64,000 bases of DNA from Candidatus Tokpelaia sp. JSC188 (lineage in GTDB: Bacteria > Pseudomonadota > Alphaproteobacteria > Rhizobiales > Rhizobiaceae): positions 1 to 64,000 of the forward strand of contig QENB01000009.1 in assembly GCA_003331065.1 (NCBI GenBank), given 5' to 3'. Shown one piece after another: positions 8,441-18,601 of this stretch. The notes under the pieces were generated by a model, which made no database searches, was not told the origin of the DNA, and saw only the letters and a program-made list of their open reading frames with translations. Both the position numbers and the translations under genes were made by a program. Every line of letters begins with the position of its first letter. The first letter of the stretch is position 1.

Positions 8441-9539
8441 AATCAATGCGGAAACCGGATTGGAGTGCGTAGAGAAAAAACATATTTCTGAAGAATACCG
8501 CGCTTCTAAGCTTGGCTTTCAAAAAAAACAGAATCTACCTGGTCCAAGTATATTTCTTCTAATGGCTCTGGCAATCGTCCTTTCTGTTGGCACTACTTTT
8601 AGCTGTAAGGCTAAATCTAACCTGTTGTCTGAAAGTAAAAAAACAGAATCGCAGCAGCAAAATACAGTAGTCATTCCGTCTCTTCAGAAGACGGTACATG
8701 TAGAGCAGAATCTAAAACAAACGCGAACACAGAAATCGCCTGAATCTTATGATTCAAGTAATAAAACGCAGGAAGATCTTATTCGCAAACGAATGCTGCA
8801 CTCTTCCCTTAATGAAGAGCACGGTGATGATCTTAATTCTGCAGGGAAGTATTCTAATGACAGAAATCAACCTACCACTTCGCTAGTAAGTGGCGATCTT
8901 GCGGAAAAGCTACAACCCATTCGTCTATCGGCTTCAAAAGCCGACATACTACAGAACCGTGATCTTCTCCTCACAGAAGGTGCGATGATTGATTGTGTTC
9001 TGGAAACGCGTATGATTACAACCCAACCAGGTATGACTAAATGCCACCTAACACGAGATATTTATTCAGCTAGCGGTCGTGTGGTCTTACTAGATCGTGG
9101 CACAATCGTAGTAGGCTCCTATCAAGGAGGTATCGCTCAAGGTCAAGCCCGTATTTTTGTGCAGTGGTCTCGGGCTGAAACACCAAAAGGTGTCATCATC
9201 AATCTGGATTCTCCTGGGATTGGTCCTCTCGGGGAGGGTGGTATAGATGGATGGATCGATAGTCACTTTTGGGATCGTTTTGGCGGTGCTGTCATGATTT
9301 CTATGATAGGGGACTTTGGAGCATGGGCAGCAAAGCAAGGCAGCACCGTTAGTGCTAACTCCATTCAGTTATCAAATACAACGGAGGGGACAAAACAGGC
9401 AGCAGCAGAAGCACTGCGCAACTCCATTAACATTCCGCCAACACTTTATAAAAACCAAGGAGAACGCTTATCCATCTTTGTTGCCCGTGACCTGGACTTC
9501 AGCAATGTCTACAGTCTGCACACAATCTTCAAAAGATGA
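8415..9539 (+). CDS. virB10: Type IV secretion protein VirB10
   Basis: About 374 residues. I choose the ATG at 8415, inside the end of virB9, because GGGAGAGGGAA precedes it. A cytosolic N-terminal tail is followed by one membrane helix at about 43-62 and a low-complexity periplasmic linker (about 65-180). The conserved C-terminal beta-barrel domain has GAMIDCVLETRMITTQPG, ARIFVQWSRAETPKGV and a hydrophobic antenna-type stretch near GGAVMISMIGDFGAW that crosses the outer membrane. The domain ends with an ERLSIFVARDLDFS strand. VirB10 links ATP-driven inner-membrane events to channel opening. Neither virB11 nor virB4/virD4 follows; the next gene is an unrelated transporter. Confidence 0.93.
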   Translation: MPKQKKNDEINAETGLECVEKKHISEEYRASKLGFQKKQNLPGPSIFLLMALAIVLSVGTTFSCKAKSNLLSESKKTESQQQNTVVIPSLQKTVHVEQNLKQTRTQKSPESYDSSNKTQEDLIRKRMLHSSLNEEHGDDLNSAGKYSNDRNQPTTSLVSGDLAEKLQPIRLSASKADILQNRDLLLTEGAMIDCVLETRMITTQPGMTKCHLTRDIYSASGRVVLLDRGTIVVGSYQGGIAQGQARIFVQWSRAETPKGVIINLDSPGIGPLGEGGIDGWIDSHFWDRFGGAVMISMIGDFGAWAAKQGSTVSANSIQLSNTTEGTKQAAAEALRNSINIPPTLYKNQGERLSIFVARDLDFSNVYSLHTIFKR

Positions 9540-9816
9540 GCGCTTTCTTCAACTCATACGACCTTTCATCTTGTTCTGTTGCACCCAGGTGAATTTATAT
9601 AAAGCATGAATATGATTTAATCCTGAGAGTTTTAGCTCCTATATCATCTTAATACAGTTGAATCGCCAGAGTCGCTGGATTAGATGTAAAAGAGCACATC
9701 ACTCCACATGATTTTCTCTTCGTACGAATGGTATAGCGATTAAAATATCTTCTGCATGTTTCGGTACATTTCATGAATGTTTTGCGTAATCTAATTGGCA
9801 ATTAGGTGGCCATAAT

Positions 9817-11022
9817 ATGAGAGCTTTTCTAGATATTCCAAAATCTTTCCAAATGACTACGCGCGGTAGCTTTCCGATTCTAGCGATGGCTATTGGCTCT
9901 TTTGCTATCGGAACGGGCGAATTCGTCATTATGGGTCTACTGCCTGAAATAGCGCACAGCTTGTCTATCAGTATTCCACAGGCTGGTCATGCTATCAGCG
10001 CTTATGCGCTTGGCGTTGTCATCGGTGCGCCGACACTAGCTGTAATTGTAGTCCGCTGGGAGCGTCGGTGTCTACTTATAACGCTGATTTTAGCGTTCGC
10101 GCTGGGTAACTTCACAAGTGCTGGTGCGCTGGGATACATATCATTAAACATTCTGCGTTTTGTAGCTGGTGTGCCGCATGGCACCTACTTTGGCGTCGCA
10201 GCACTTGTGGCTGCCTCACTCTCGCCATCCAACAAGCGTGCTACTGCAGTCGGTTTGATGATGAGTGGTCTAACCATATCTACTTTGGCTGGTGTGCCGC
10301 TTGCTGGGTGGTTAGGCCAAAACTTCGGATGGCGCTCTGCCTTCATTCTTGTAGGATCAATTGCCCTTTTATCCGCTGTCATGATACGATATGCTCTACC
10401 AGTGGTATCTGCACCTCCCGGGGCAGGTCCTATGCATGAACTGGGAGGGCTTTGCAATAGGCAAGTCTGGCTGACGTTAGGCATAAGCGCGATAGGCCTT
10501 GGTGGCCTGTTTTCTGTATTTAGTTATGTTAAACCTACCATGATTGAAGTGGCTGGGATGTCTATTTCTAGTATCCCAGTCGTTCTGGCACTTTTCGGCA
10601 TCGGAATGGTAGCGGGAAACTTGCTTGGATCTCGCTTAGCTAACAAAAACCTTATGCCTGTTATCGGCGCTATGCTTTTGTGGGCCATCACAATCCTAGG
10701 GTCTTATAGCTTTACCGCGCATTACTATATCGCCGGTAGCATCAACGTAATGCTGATTGGAACAATAGTAGCCGTTGGCCCAGCGCTGCAGATCCGCCTA
10801 ATGGATGTTGCTGGAGATGCCCAGGTCATCGCTGCGGCTCTGCATCATTCTGCCTTCAATATAGCTAATGCTTTAGGAGCTTGGCTTGGTGGTTTAGCTG
10901 TTGACGCTGGTTTAGGCTGGACATCTACTGGTTGGGTTGGTGTTGGTTTAGGCGTAGGTGGTTTGAGCATTTATATGTTGGCGCTAGCGGATATGCATCA
11001 TCAATGCAGAAAAACTGTTTGA
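9817..11022 (+). CDS. MFS efflux transporter, DHA1 / AraJ-like
   Basis: A 401-residue integral membrane protein with twelve predicted helices. The first helix carries the motif AIGTGEFVIMGLLPEIA characteristic of the AraJ/YdhP/PbuE-type branch of the major facilitator superfamily. Motif-A-like and RFVAGVPHGTYFG segments and a GWRSAF turn after helix 6 are also visible. Such proteins export sugars, purines or drugs with proton exchange; the substrate is not predictable. The last codons and the following 60 bases are duplicated at 718-801. The gene looks intact and more GC-rich than its spacers. Confidence 0.85.
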   Translation: MRAFLDIPKSFQMTTRGSFPILAMAIGSFAIGTGEFVIMGLLPEIAHSLSISIPQAGHAISAYALGVVIGAPTLAVIVVRWERRCLLITLILAFALGNFTSAGALGYISLNILRFVAGVPHGTYFGVAALVAASLSPSNKRATAVGLMMSGLTISTLAGVPLAGWLGQNFGWRSAFILVGSIALLSAVMIRYALPVVSAPPGAGPMHELGGLCNRQVWLTLGISAIGLGGLFSVFSYVKPTMIEVAGMSISSIPVVLALFGIGMVAGNLLGSRLANKNLMPVIGAMLLWAITILGSYSFTAHYYIAGSINVMLIGTIVAVGPALQIRLMDVAGDAQVIAAALHHSAFNIANALGAWLGGLAVDAGLGWTSTGWVGVGLGVGGLSIYMLALADMHHQCRKTV

Positions 11023-11083
11023 CACGGGAAGTTGAGATAGCCCAGACCGTTATAGGTATTCTTTCGTAATTAGTACGATGTTT
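10999..11083 (+). repeat. 3'-end segment duplicated at 718-801
   Basis: The segment covers the last eight codons of the MFS gene and about 60 following bases. It is the intact-context partner of the stub at 718-801, so the direction of copying was probably from a full-length transporter gene to that site. Confidence 0.7.
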
Positions 11084-11425
11084 TATGATTACCATCTCTT
11101 TTAAATTCTAAAAATTTCAGGCAAAGGCGATAATCCAGATCAAACTCAACTAACTTCGCCATTGCTTGTGGCTGGCGAAGTAAAGAAAACTATGCTAGTG
11201 ATAAATAGCTGCAAATGGTTTTGCATCAACTACTATCCATGCTACCTGAATTGTTCAACAAAAACGAATAAAATAAAGTATCCAAAAATATTTAAAAATC
11301 TGTCCTTATGGCAATTTTATTGGGAATCCTAGTTAGATAAACGATTATGATTCAACCGTAAAACTGATACTAGCAGCGTATTAGTTTAGTATTTGAAAAA
11401 GAATAAAAAATATGAGAGAACATTG

Positions 11426-12637
11426 ATGATTGATTTTGATATTTTGGAAACCTTAGTTGCGGCATCAATAGTGTTGCTTTTGGGACGAAAACTTGTAGCC
11501 TCTTCTTCCTTTCTGAAGTCTTATAGTATCCCGGAACCAGTTGTAGGTGGCTTGCTCTTCGCCGTTCTTTTGCTCACGATCAGTGGTTTTGCTGGTATAT
11601 CGGTACAGTTTGATACAACTTTGCAAGAACCGTTAATGTTGGCTTTTTTTGCTACTATAGGTCTCAACGCTGACTTCGCAAGTCTCAAGGTGGGAGGCCG
11701 CACATTGTTGCTCTTCTTCGGCGTAGTATTAGGTTGTTTGGTGTTGCAAGACATTATCGGCGTGAGCATGGCAAAAATGTTGAGATTGGATCCATTGATC
11801 GGTTTATTGGCCGGATCGATTACTTTATCTGGCGGTCACGGTACTGGGGCTGCATGGGGGCGGGTTTTTACAGAACGGAACGGGCTAGCTGTTGCAACTG
11901 AAATTGCAATCGCCTGCGCTACGTTTGGGCTGATAATGGGTGGTTTGATTGGTGGGCCAGTAACCGGGTTTTTAGCTAAATATTTTAAACTTTCTGCCGA
12001 TGCGCAGGTGCAAATCAGCGATAATGATCCTTACCAAGGCTTCGAGAAACCAAAAGCCGTGCAACAAATTACGCCGCAGGCTTTTATTGAAGCAGTAGCT
12101 CTCATCGCGATTTGCCTTTCTATTGGCACAATAATGGCCGGTTGGCTCAATAACACGGCGTTTGAGTTGCCAACCTTTGTATCTGTTCTGTTTGTTGGCA
12201 TCTTATTAAGTAATGGCTTATCCTTTCTGGTCGGATACAAAATTTTCGAACGCACGGTCCAAATGTTGGGTAATATAAGCCTCTCACTCTTTTTGGCAAT
12301 GGCGCTGATGAGCTTACGTCTGTTGGATTTAACATCACTAGCATTACCGGTGTTGTTCATTCTATTTGTGCAGTCAATCGCGATGGCACTATATGCAATC
12401 TTTGTGACCTTTCGCGTGATGGGGTGCAATTACGATGCAGCGGTTTTAGCAGCAGGACATTGTGGTTTTGGCCTTGGTGCAACACCGACCGCGATCGCGA
12501 ATATGCAGGCGGTCACTGAACGTTTTGGGCCTTCGCCGCTAGCTTTCTTAGTGGTGCCAATGGTCAGCGCCTTCTTTATCGACATTGCGAATGCAATTGT
12601 CATTAAACTGTTTCTCGCGTTGCCGATATACAACTGA
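11426..12637 (+). CDS. gltS: Sodium/glutamate symporter GltS
   Basis: The product has 403 residues, close to the 401 of the E. coli protein. The two inverted repeat halves of the ESS family are visible, each with its glycine-rich reentrant loop: SGGHGTGAAWG in the first half and AGHCGFGLGATPTAIANM in the second. GltS takes up glutamate with sodium. I start at the ATG at 11426, preceded by GAGAGAAC, rather than at an upstream TTG. It lies after the MFS gene with a 400-base gap and is transcribed alone. Glutamate import would fit a bacterium feeding carbon into the TCA cycle, beside the pyruvate carboxylase at 20 kb. Confidence 0.93.
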   Translation: MIDFDILETLVAASIVLLLGRKLVASSSFLKSYSIPEPVVGGLLFAVLLLTISGFAGISVQFDTTLQEPLMLAFFATIGLNADFASLKVGGRTLLLFFGVVLGCLVLQDIIGVSMAKMLRLDPLIGLLAGSITLSGGHGTGAAWGRVFTERNGLAVATEIAIACATFGLIMGGLIGGPVTGFLAKYFKLSADAQVQISDNDPYQGFEKPKAVQQITPQAFIEAVALIAICLSIGTIMAGWLNNTAFELPTFVSVLFVGILLSNGLSFLVGYKIFERTVQMLGNISLSLFLAMALMSLRLLDLTSLALPVLFILFVQSIAMALYAIFVTFRVMGCNYDAAVLAAGHCGFGLGATPTAIANMQAVTERFGPSPLAFLVVPMVSAFFIDIANAIVIKLFLALPIYN

Positions 12638-13617
12638 CTTCACTCTACGCGGAGGTGTTAACTGCGCCCAAGAAAGGAATGTAGTAGGACAGAAATCCTC
12701 TTTGACTGTAAAGGCGGGAATTGCACGTTATCTTTTTCATCTAGTTAGCAGTATCATAGAATTCCAAAAACTGTATTGAAGATATTTACCGCTCTGGACA
12801 TTATGTATGACTAAAAACGCTCTATGAATTACGGTTTCTTCATGGAAAGGTCCCGCAAGAAGTTACGGCTTGATGTAAGTCAATCTGGGATATAATGCAT
12901 AAAAGGTATTGCAGATGGAGGGGTTTGCTCATAACCGAGAGTGTAGTGATAGAATACAGGTGCAGGAAGAAGTTAGGAAAATGTCTCAAGTTTTCCCTTT
13001 TCCTTATCTCTTAGTAACCCCCCGTAGTGACTGATTTAATCAAAATAAAAAAGCCTTTGCCTTCTATCGTCCTTCTTTCGCATCATCTTCTCTGGTACGG
13101 ATGATGTCTTTGCCCTATAGGCAAGATGCCTATAGCGTAGTATTGCGCTTCGTGATGTTCTTACGTTTGGGTTATGTTGAGACGCCTGCCTTATTGACTA
13201 AATAAAGTTAGATTATTCTAATTGAGTTTGCCTCTCTGACGCAAACAATGAGTTTTAGGTTGAAAACAAAAAACCATTCGCGCTTTCGTCCTTCTATCCT
13301 TTTTCGGTTAGCTGATCGATGGTACGATGTTGCGTTCACGACTTGATCATCACAACATTTGTAACGAGTCTTTTCATGTAGTTGTCTGGAATCTTCCAGT
13401 TCTTCCCACTATTGCTTTTCCCCGTTGGTTTTAAGGAAAAGCTTTGTGAGACCCTTAATAAGCTTTTGCTTTTGAAAGTCTATGAAGAGATCGCCTCAAA
13501 GGCAGAATGAAGAATCATAGCATCTAAATAGAATCTAAAATAACGATTCATTCTTATTATGTGTGCTGTACAGGTTAAGGATAACAATTGAATATTTGTT
13601 ACAAATTCTAGAAAAAT
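12638..13617. other. Long spacer carrying the second copy of the 135-bp repeat
   Basis: No gene was recognised. A promoter-like pair, TTGATG at 12870-12875 and TATAAT at 12891-12896 (15-base spacer), lies 60 bases before the repeat copy at 12959-13093 and points toward it. Whether a transcript starts there is unknown. Confidence 0.45.
12959..13093. repeat. 135-bp direct repeat, copy B
   Basis: This copy matches 1-135 base for base by inspection. It gives the left-hand limit of the repeat unit on this side, because the base before 12959 can be seen here. The sequence after 13093 is unrelated to that after 135. No open reading frame or transposase-like gene is in the element. Confidence 0.9.
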
Positions 13618-14895
13618 TTATGCGTGATGCGTCTTACCAACCATTATTAACGCAATCATCGTTAGAAATGCAGAAGCAGCGAGATAGTATCCGACGTATC
13701 CAGATCCGTAATGGGTAGCTAGCCAGGTCGCTGTATATGGTGCCAAAGAAGCGCCGAAAATGCTGCCGAGATTGAACGTTAGCGAGATGCTGGTATAGCG
13801 TATTCTAGCTGGGAATAATTCTGATAACATCGTACCAAGTGGACCGTAGCTCATACCCATCAGCGTTAATCCCAGTGACAGGAAGGAAATCACGCCGATT
13901 AGGTTATCCTTGGTGAACAGCGGCATCATAAACAAACCAAATAGAATAGTTGCAATCGATACTAGAATCATCGTAAAACGCAAACCGCAACGATTGGCTA
14001 GAAGTGCAGAAACCAAAATCGTGATTGCAAAAAATGCCATAGAGAATAGTTGTAGAATTAGGAAGGTCTTGCGGGAATATCCAAGCGCGCTCGTGCCCCA
14101 GCTCAGTGTAAATACCGTCATCAGATAAAATAACAGGAATGTCGTCAGCGTGATCATAGTACTTAGAATAATCATGCGTTTGTGTTCGGAAAATACAGTA
14201 ATCAACGGCATTTTCACGATCTCACCTTCGTCGATCACTTTTTGAAAGGCAGGTGTTTCAGTAATCTTGAGTCTTACATAGATTCCAACCAGGATAAGTA
14301 CAGAACTGCCGATGAATGGAATACGCCAGCCATAGTGAAAAAATTGATCGTTATTCATAAATTCAGAGAGTAATAAAAAAGTGCTACTAGATAGTAAGAA
14401 ACCAAGTGGTGCACCAAGTTGAGGAAAACAGCCATACCATGCAATCTTATCTGGCGGCGCGTTCTCGATTGCTAGAAGTACTGCACCGCCCCATTCGCCA
14501 CCTAGACCAAAACCTTGACCAAAACGGCAAAAGGCTAGCAAGATTGATGCTAGCTTACCTATTGTTTCATACGTTGGTAATAAACCGATAGCGACTGTCG
14601 AAAGACCCATTATCATTAGCGATGATAGCAATGTTGTCTTGCGGCCAATGCGGTCACCATAATAGCCGAATATAGCTGCACCAATTGGACGTGCGAAGAA
14701 GGCAATTGCAAAAGTCGCTAAGGACTGAAGTAGCATTGCAGTCTGATCGGAAGATTTGAAGAACAGATGTGGAAACACTAGCACTGCAGCCGTCGCATAA
14801 ATGTAGAAATCGAAGAATTCGATGGTAGTGCCAATCAGACTAGCAAACAGCACATTTGTAGGTGAATTGATTTCCTTGAATTTGGTATTATTCAT
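13618..14895 (-). CDS. MFS transporter, metabolite:H+ symporter (MHS) family
   Basis: The 425-residue product has the MHS-family opening GTTIEFFDFYIYATAA in helix 1 and the FGYYGDRIGRKTTLL loop motif between helices 2 and 3, followed by FGQGFGLGGEWGGAVLLA. This branch includes ProP (proline/betaine), KgtP (2-oxoglutarate), CitA (citrate) and ShiA. The long helix 1 signature and EWGGA favour an organic-acid or osmolyte symporter; the exact substrate is not readable. It is transcribed opposite to gltS. Length is normal and no damage was seen. Confidence 0.88.
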   Translation of the reverse strand: MNNTKFKEINSPTNVLFASLIGTTIEFFDFYIYATAAVLVFPHLFFKSSDQTAMLLQSLATFAIAFFARPIGAAIFGYYGDRIGRKTTLLSSLMIMGLSTVAIGLLPTYETIGKLASILLAFCRFGQGFGLGGEWGGAVLLAIENAPPDKIAWYGCFPQLGAPLGFLLSSSTFLLLSEFMNNDQFFHYGWRIPFIGSSVLILVGIYVRLKITETPAFQKVIDEGEIVKMPLITVFSEHKRMIILSTMITLTTFLLFYLMTVFTLSWGTSALGYSRKTFLILQLFSMAFFAITILVSALLANRCGLRFTMILVSIATILFGLFMMPLFTKDNLIGVISFLSLGLTLMGMSYGPLGTMLSELFPARIRYTSISLTFNLGSIFGASLAPYTATWLATHYGSGYVGYYLAASAFLTMIALIMVGKTHHA

Positions 14896-15710
14896 GAATC
14901 TTCCCTGCTAATTGCGTTTTGCAATAGATGATTTTTGTGAAATTTGAGGAATACTGAAATGCTGGATAATCTTCACAAACTCACTTAAGCTAATTAATCA
15001 TAAATACAATATTATTGGCACTTAGTGCTATCTGGAACATCATGCTTGGGAAATATTACCATAGTTGGGCTAAATGCAAACCAATTTTTCAAGGACTTTT
15101 AATTTTATTTGTGCCAAGATGTTGCACATCTTCTTCAATAAACATTGCGTATATCACGAAGAAGGAACCGCTTTTATTTTTACTTTTTTCTTTAAAAGAG
15201 ACCTACTAAATCGACCAACAAGCGCATGTGTAACGCATGCCCATTCTTCGTAATTTCAAATCGCATTGGCTTAAACTTGAGAAAATCAATGTATTCTATT
15301 TTGTTTGCGGAAGCCTTATAATCTAGGAAATATGCTCAGAAACAAAATTCTATTTTGCTCCCGTGTTCTGACTAAGGGTACCACCCGACATAAACTACAT
15401 TCTAAAAAATCACACCGCCATTGTATACGGAAAATAATTCGTGTCCACATTAACATTTGTTCAGCAGAATTAAGCGCCTCTTTAGCTTTAACTCCATTGA
15501 TTTTCTTTGTATTTTAAACATGTGTGAAAAGGTAATAATATCGTTGAGTGGTGTGTAAAAAATTTAATTTTTCCTTGTTCAAGGATGAACATCATAAGAT
15601 ATTACTCCTGTGTTGAGATCAAATGTGAATGCCAAAACAGCTTGAAATAGAGTGGCATAGCCACTCAACTCAGCGACCAGAAAACTAAAAAATACAGCAG
15701 GATATTATTC
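14896..15710. other. AT-rich spacer
   Basis: About 800 bases between the MHS transporter start and the yagU-like remnant. Short open frames exist but none has a recognised family or a convincing ribosome binding site. No RNA or repeat was recognised. Confidence 0.45.
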
Positions 15711-16263
15711 ATGTTGAAAAACGCGACAAATAGAAAAACAATTTTATTGACAACCTTGATTGGTGGTTTCTTCAGCTCTCTTGTTAAGTGGGGATCGGAG
15801 ATTAATATGCCACCGCGAGTGCCGGGAGAAATATCTCCGCCAGGAGCACATATCGATGCATGGCTTGGCTGGATTGGTATAAATCAACACTCTATGGACT
15901 ATATGTACCAAGGCGCGAGCGTTCTTGGTGCTGATAACTTTGTATCACTGGCTTTTTAGCTTTGCTTTTGCTTTCGTTTACGTTTTTATTTCAGCTTACT
16001 GTTCAAAGGTTAGAATGTTGTACGGATCAATCTACGGTTTAGTCATTACAGGTGTAATGCATGGTTTTTTGATCCCATTATTGGGTTTTAGAAATCCCGT
16101 TTATGCAAATGGCGCAGCGGGATGGCTATGGAACCTAAATGAATATGAGCTATGGAGCGAAGTTTTAGGACATGTCTACTGGTCAGCTTCAATAGAAGTC
16201 TGTTTAATTTCTGTTCTTGCTGTTTTGTCCAGGCCTGTTAAAGGGAACTGGGTAGAAAAATAA
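15711..16263 (+). pseudogene. YagU-family (DUF1440) membrane protein, frameshifted
   Basis: Two overlapping frames together give one YagU-like protein. The first (15711-15959) encodes a first helix and VKWGSEINMPPRVPG, matching the family's VKWGAE...PPR segment. The second (from about 15925 to 16263) continues with helices 2-4, including MHGFLIPLLGF and EVLGHVYWSASIEV. The join falls near 15925-15955 and needs a one-base shift. YagU is an inner-membrane protein linked to acid tolerance in E. coli. A single frameshift could be a real recent mutation or a sequencing error; no slippery sequence is obvious. Confidence 0.75.
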
Positions 16264-16992
16264 CTTAGCATGCTGTTTCTTTTATCGCATTTCGATAGAG
16301 ATGAAGGAAACAGCAGAAAAGCTTGTTCAAGTATTTCTACGACAAAACCTTGAAAAAGGTAAAGATCATTGACCTGGAAGGTCATCATATATTCTTAAGA
16401 ACAACTGCAGGATTTTTACCGTCACATTCCAAAACCGATCTCCACTTGAGTTTAGAATCTGTATCATAACGTAAAATAACGGTGGTAGATGACCAAGTAA
16501 AGAGCTGATTATGGTGTTCGCGTATAAGCCTAAAGGCTCTCTTGCCTCCTTTTAAATGCTTTGCCTTAATCTTGACGATAATGCTATAGGCCTATGGCTT
16601 ATTCTCAAACACGCACCCACGCGTGCGTCTATACCAAGAGGACTTGATTACTCTCGTCCTGTGAGATACTTGATTCTGTGCTCATGACGGCAAAAGACCT
16701 TCTCTCCTCTATAGGATAACTCGAAATGAGGAAGTATGGAAAAATCTCGTTAGCAAAGGCGTCTGTGAATAGCAGCACTAGATATCCCCTAGTAAGATCC
16801 GAGAATGGCGCATATAACAAGAATATTGTCCTTAAGTTAACATTGAGGATTGTAATTCTATATAAATCAGATTAAGAAAACGATATTTTATCATTATGAA
16901 TTTTTATTTATCATGATGTCCCTGCGTATGGTATCTATTTTCAGACAGCGTTGTAGATGAATGACAGACAAATTTTGAGGAGCATCAGTAGT
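16264..16992. other. Spacer with no recognised gene
   Basis: About 730 bases with no convincing reading frame or RNA. Part of it (16560-16620) contains short inverted stretches but no clear terminator. Confidence 0.4.
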
Positions 16993-17424
16993 ATGCAGAG
17001 CTCTACATTCTGGTGGTTGGCCACGGGTACGGCTTTGGTTATAGAATTATTTACTGGTACATTCTGTTGGCTGATTCTGGCTGTTAGTCTTGCTGGCATA
17101 TCTTTAACGGCGTGTATAGGTGTTAGCTTGCCTGCACAATTGATGGGGGGCGCTGCCGTAGGCGGTGGGTTCCTCATTGCTGCCTACATATATCGACAAG
17201 GCGACGCTGAAGGTGTATCAGCTCTAGCAGATCATACTCACAGCATATATCTGGATATAGGTGAAACTGTCCATATCGAGGCATGGGAAACTGACGGAAC
17301 AGCTATAGTGAAATACCGTGGCGCACAATGGACTGCTATCCATCGTCATGGCACTATACCCGTGCCGGGTATGCATCGGGTAGGTGAATTAATAGGTAAC
17401 CGCTTGCTCGTTGATCGCCTTTAA
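16993..17424 (+). CDS. NfeD-like (YbbK-type) membrane protein
   Basis: A 143-residue product with two to three membrane helices in the first 75 residues and a C-terminal OB-fold-like beta domain (AWETDGTAIVKYRGAQW, then a GNRLLV strand). This is the short NfeD layout without protease domain. NfeD proteins act with SPFH/stomatin partners, and the SPFH gene follows after 21 bases. A start at 16993 places the first helix at the N-terminus and has GAGG twelve bases upstream; an earlier in-frame ATG at 16957 would add 12 residues. Probable role: membrane-domain organisation or quality control. Confidence 0.85.
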   Translation: MQSSTFWWLATGTALVIELFTGTFCWLILAVSLAGISLTACIGVSLPAQLMGGAAVGGGFLIAAYIYRQGDAEGVSALADHTHSIYLDIGETVHIEAWETDGTAIVKYRGAQWTAIHRHGTIPVPGMHRVGELIGNRLLVDRL

Positions 17425-17445
17425 GATTCTCTAAGAAAGAATGCC

Positions 17446-18378
17446 ATGGAAACTGCTCTCGCCTTTTCTCTCGTTATCGGGGTTGTTGTCGCTATCACTA
17501 TTGTACGCTCAGTTCAAATTGTACCGCAGCAGCACGCCTGGGTACTGGAGCGCCTTGGAAGATACGCAGGTACACTCGCACCTGGGCTAAGATTCATCAT
17601 CCCCTTCATTGATCGGGTATCCTATAAGCATAGCCTGAAGGAGATACCTCTTGACGTGCCAAGTCAAATCTGCATTACCAAGGATAATACCCAGTTGCAG
17701 GTGGATGGCATTCTATATTTTCAAGTAACCGACCCGATGCGTGCAAGCTATGGTTCTAGCAACTATGTTATGGCGATAACGCAGCTTGCCCAGACTTCGC
17801 TACGCAGTGTAATCGGTCGACTTGAACTGGATAAAACTTTTGAGGAACGGGACTTGATCAATGCTCGAGTGGTATCTGCTATTGACGAAGCAGCACTGAA
17901 CTGGGGTGTCAAGGTGCTTCGCTACGAGATCAAAGATCTAACACCACCCTCTGAGATTCTACACGCCATGCAGGCGCAGATTACTGCTGAGCGCGAAAAA
18001 CGCGCCTTGATTGCTGCCTCCGAAGGCCGTCGTCAGGAGCAAATTAACATTGCTACAGGTGAGCGTGAGGCTTTTATAGCTCGTTCCGAAGGCGAAAAAC
18101 AGGCTGTTATCAATAAAGCCCAAGGCGAAGCTGAATCCATCAAAGCCGTAGCTGAAGCTACAGCACAATCCATCGAATGTGTTGCCATCGCTATCCGTAA
18201 AGCCGGTGGTGAACAGGCTATGCAACTCAAAGTAGCGGAAAAGGCCATTGATGCCTATAGCAAAGTAACCGGTGACGCGACTACTACCCTTATCGTTCCG
18301 AGCAATATGACTGAGGTCTCCGCTCTTATCAGTTCAGCCATGAAAATGGTACAGATCAATGACGTGCCACGAAACTAA
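17446..18378 (+). CDS. SPFH/band-7 membrane protein (paraslipin, QmcA-like)
   Basis: The 310-residue product has one N-terminal membrane helix, then QQHAWVLERLGRYAGTL...PGLRFIIPFID, the classic stomatin/paraslipin opening. A PHB domain spans about 25-190, and a long A/E/Q-rich coiled coil (EKRALIAASEGRRQEQIN and on) leads to oligomerisation. Length and order match QmcA/YbbK-partner paraslipins. It is cotranscribed with the NfeD-like gene just upstream. These pairs form membrane microdomain scaffolds and often modulate FtsH-type proteolysis, which I infer from the family. Confidence 0.92.
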   Translation: METALAFSLVIGVVVAITIVRSVQIVPQQHAWVLERLGRYAGTLAPGLRFIIPFIDRVSYKHSLKEIPLDVPSQICITKDNTQLQVDGILYFQVTDPMRASYGSSNYVMAITQLAQTSLRSVIGRLELDKTFEERDLINARVVSAIDEAALNWGVKVLRYEIKDLTPPSEILHAMQAQITAEREKRALIAASEGRRQEQINIATGEREAFIARSEGEKQAVINKAQGEAESIKAVAEATAQSIECVAIAIRKAGGEQAMQLKVAEKAIDAYSKVTGDATTTLIVPSNMTEVSALISSAMKMVQINDVPRN

Positions 18379-18601
18379 TTCACACTAGTGATTGCACAAT
18401 AAATTCCTTTTTAAGCCTTAACAAAAGACAAAGTAACGTCTTCTAAAGTAATGCTTTCTATTGTTTATGATAAGCAAATTACGTTTCATAAAATGATCGG
18501 TTAAATTCAATTGTAATAACCACAATAGGTTAGCAAATAGCATGATTTCTCAATCTTTGAAAAGTGAGATCGGAAAAGAAAGAGAACTTTACTCCCGCCC
18601 T

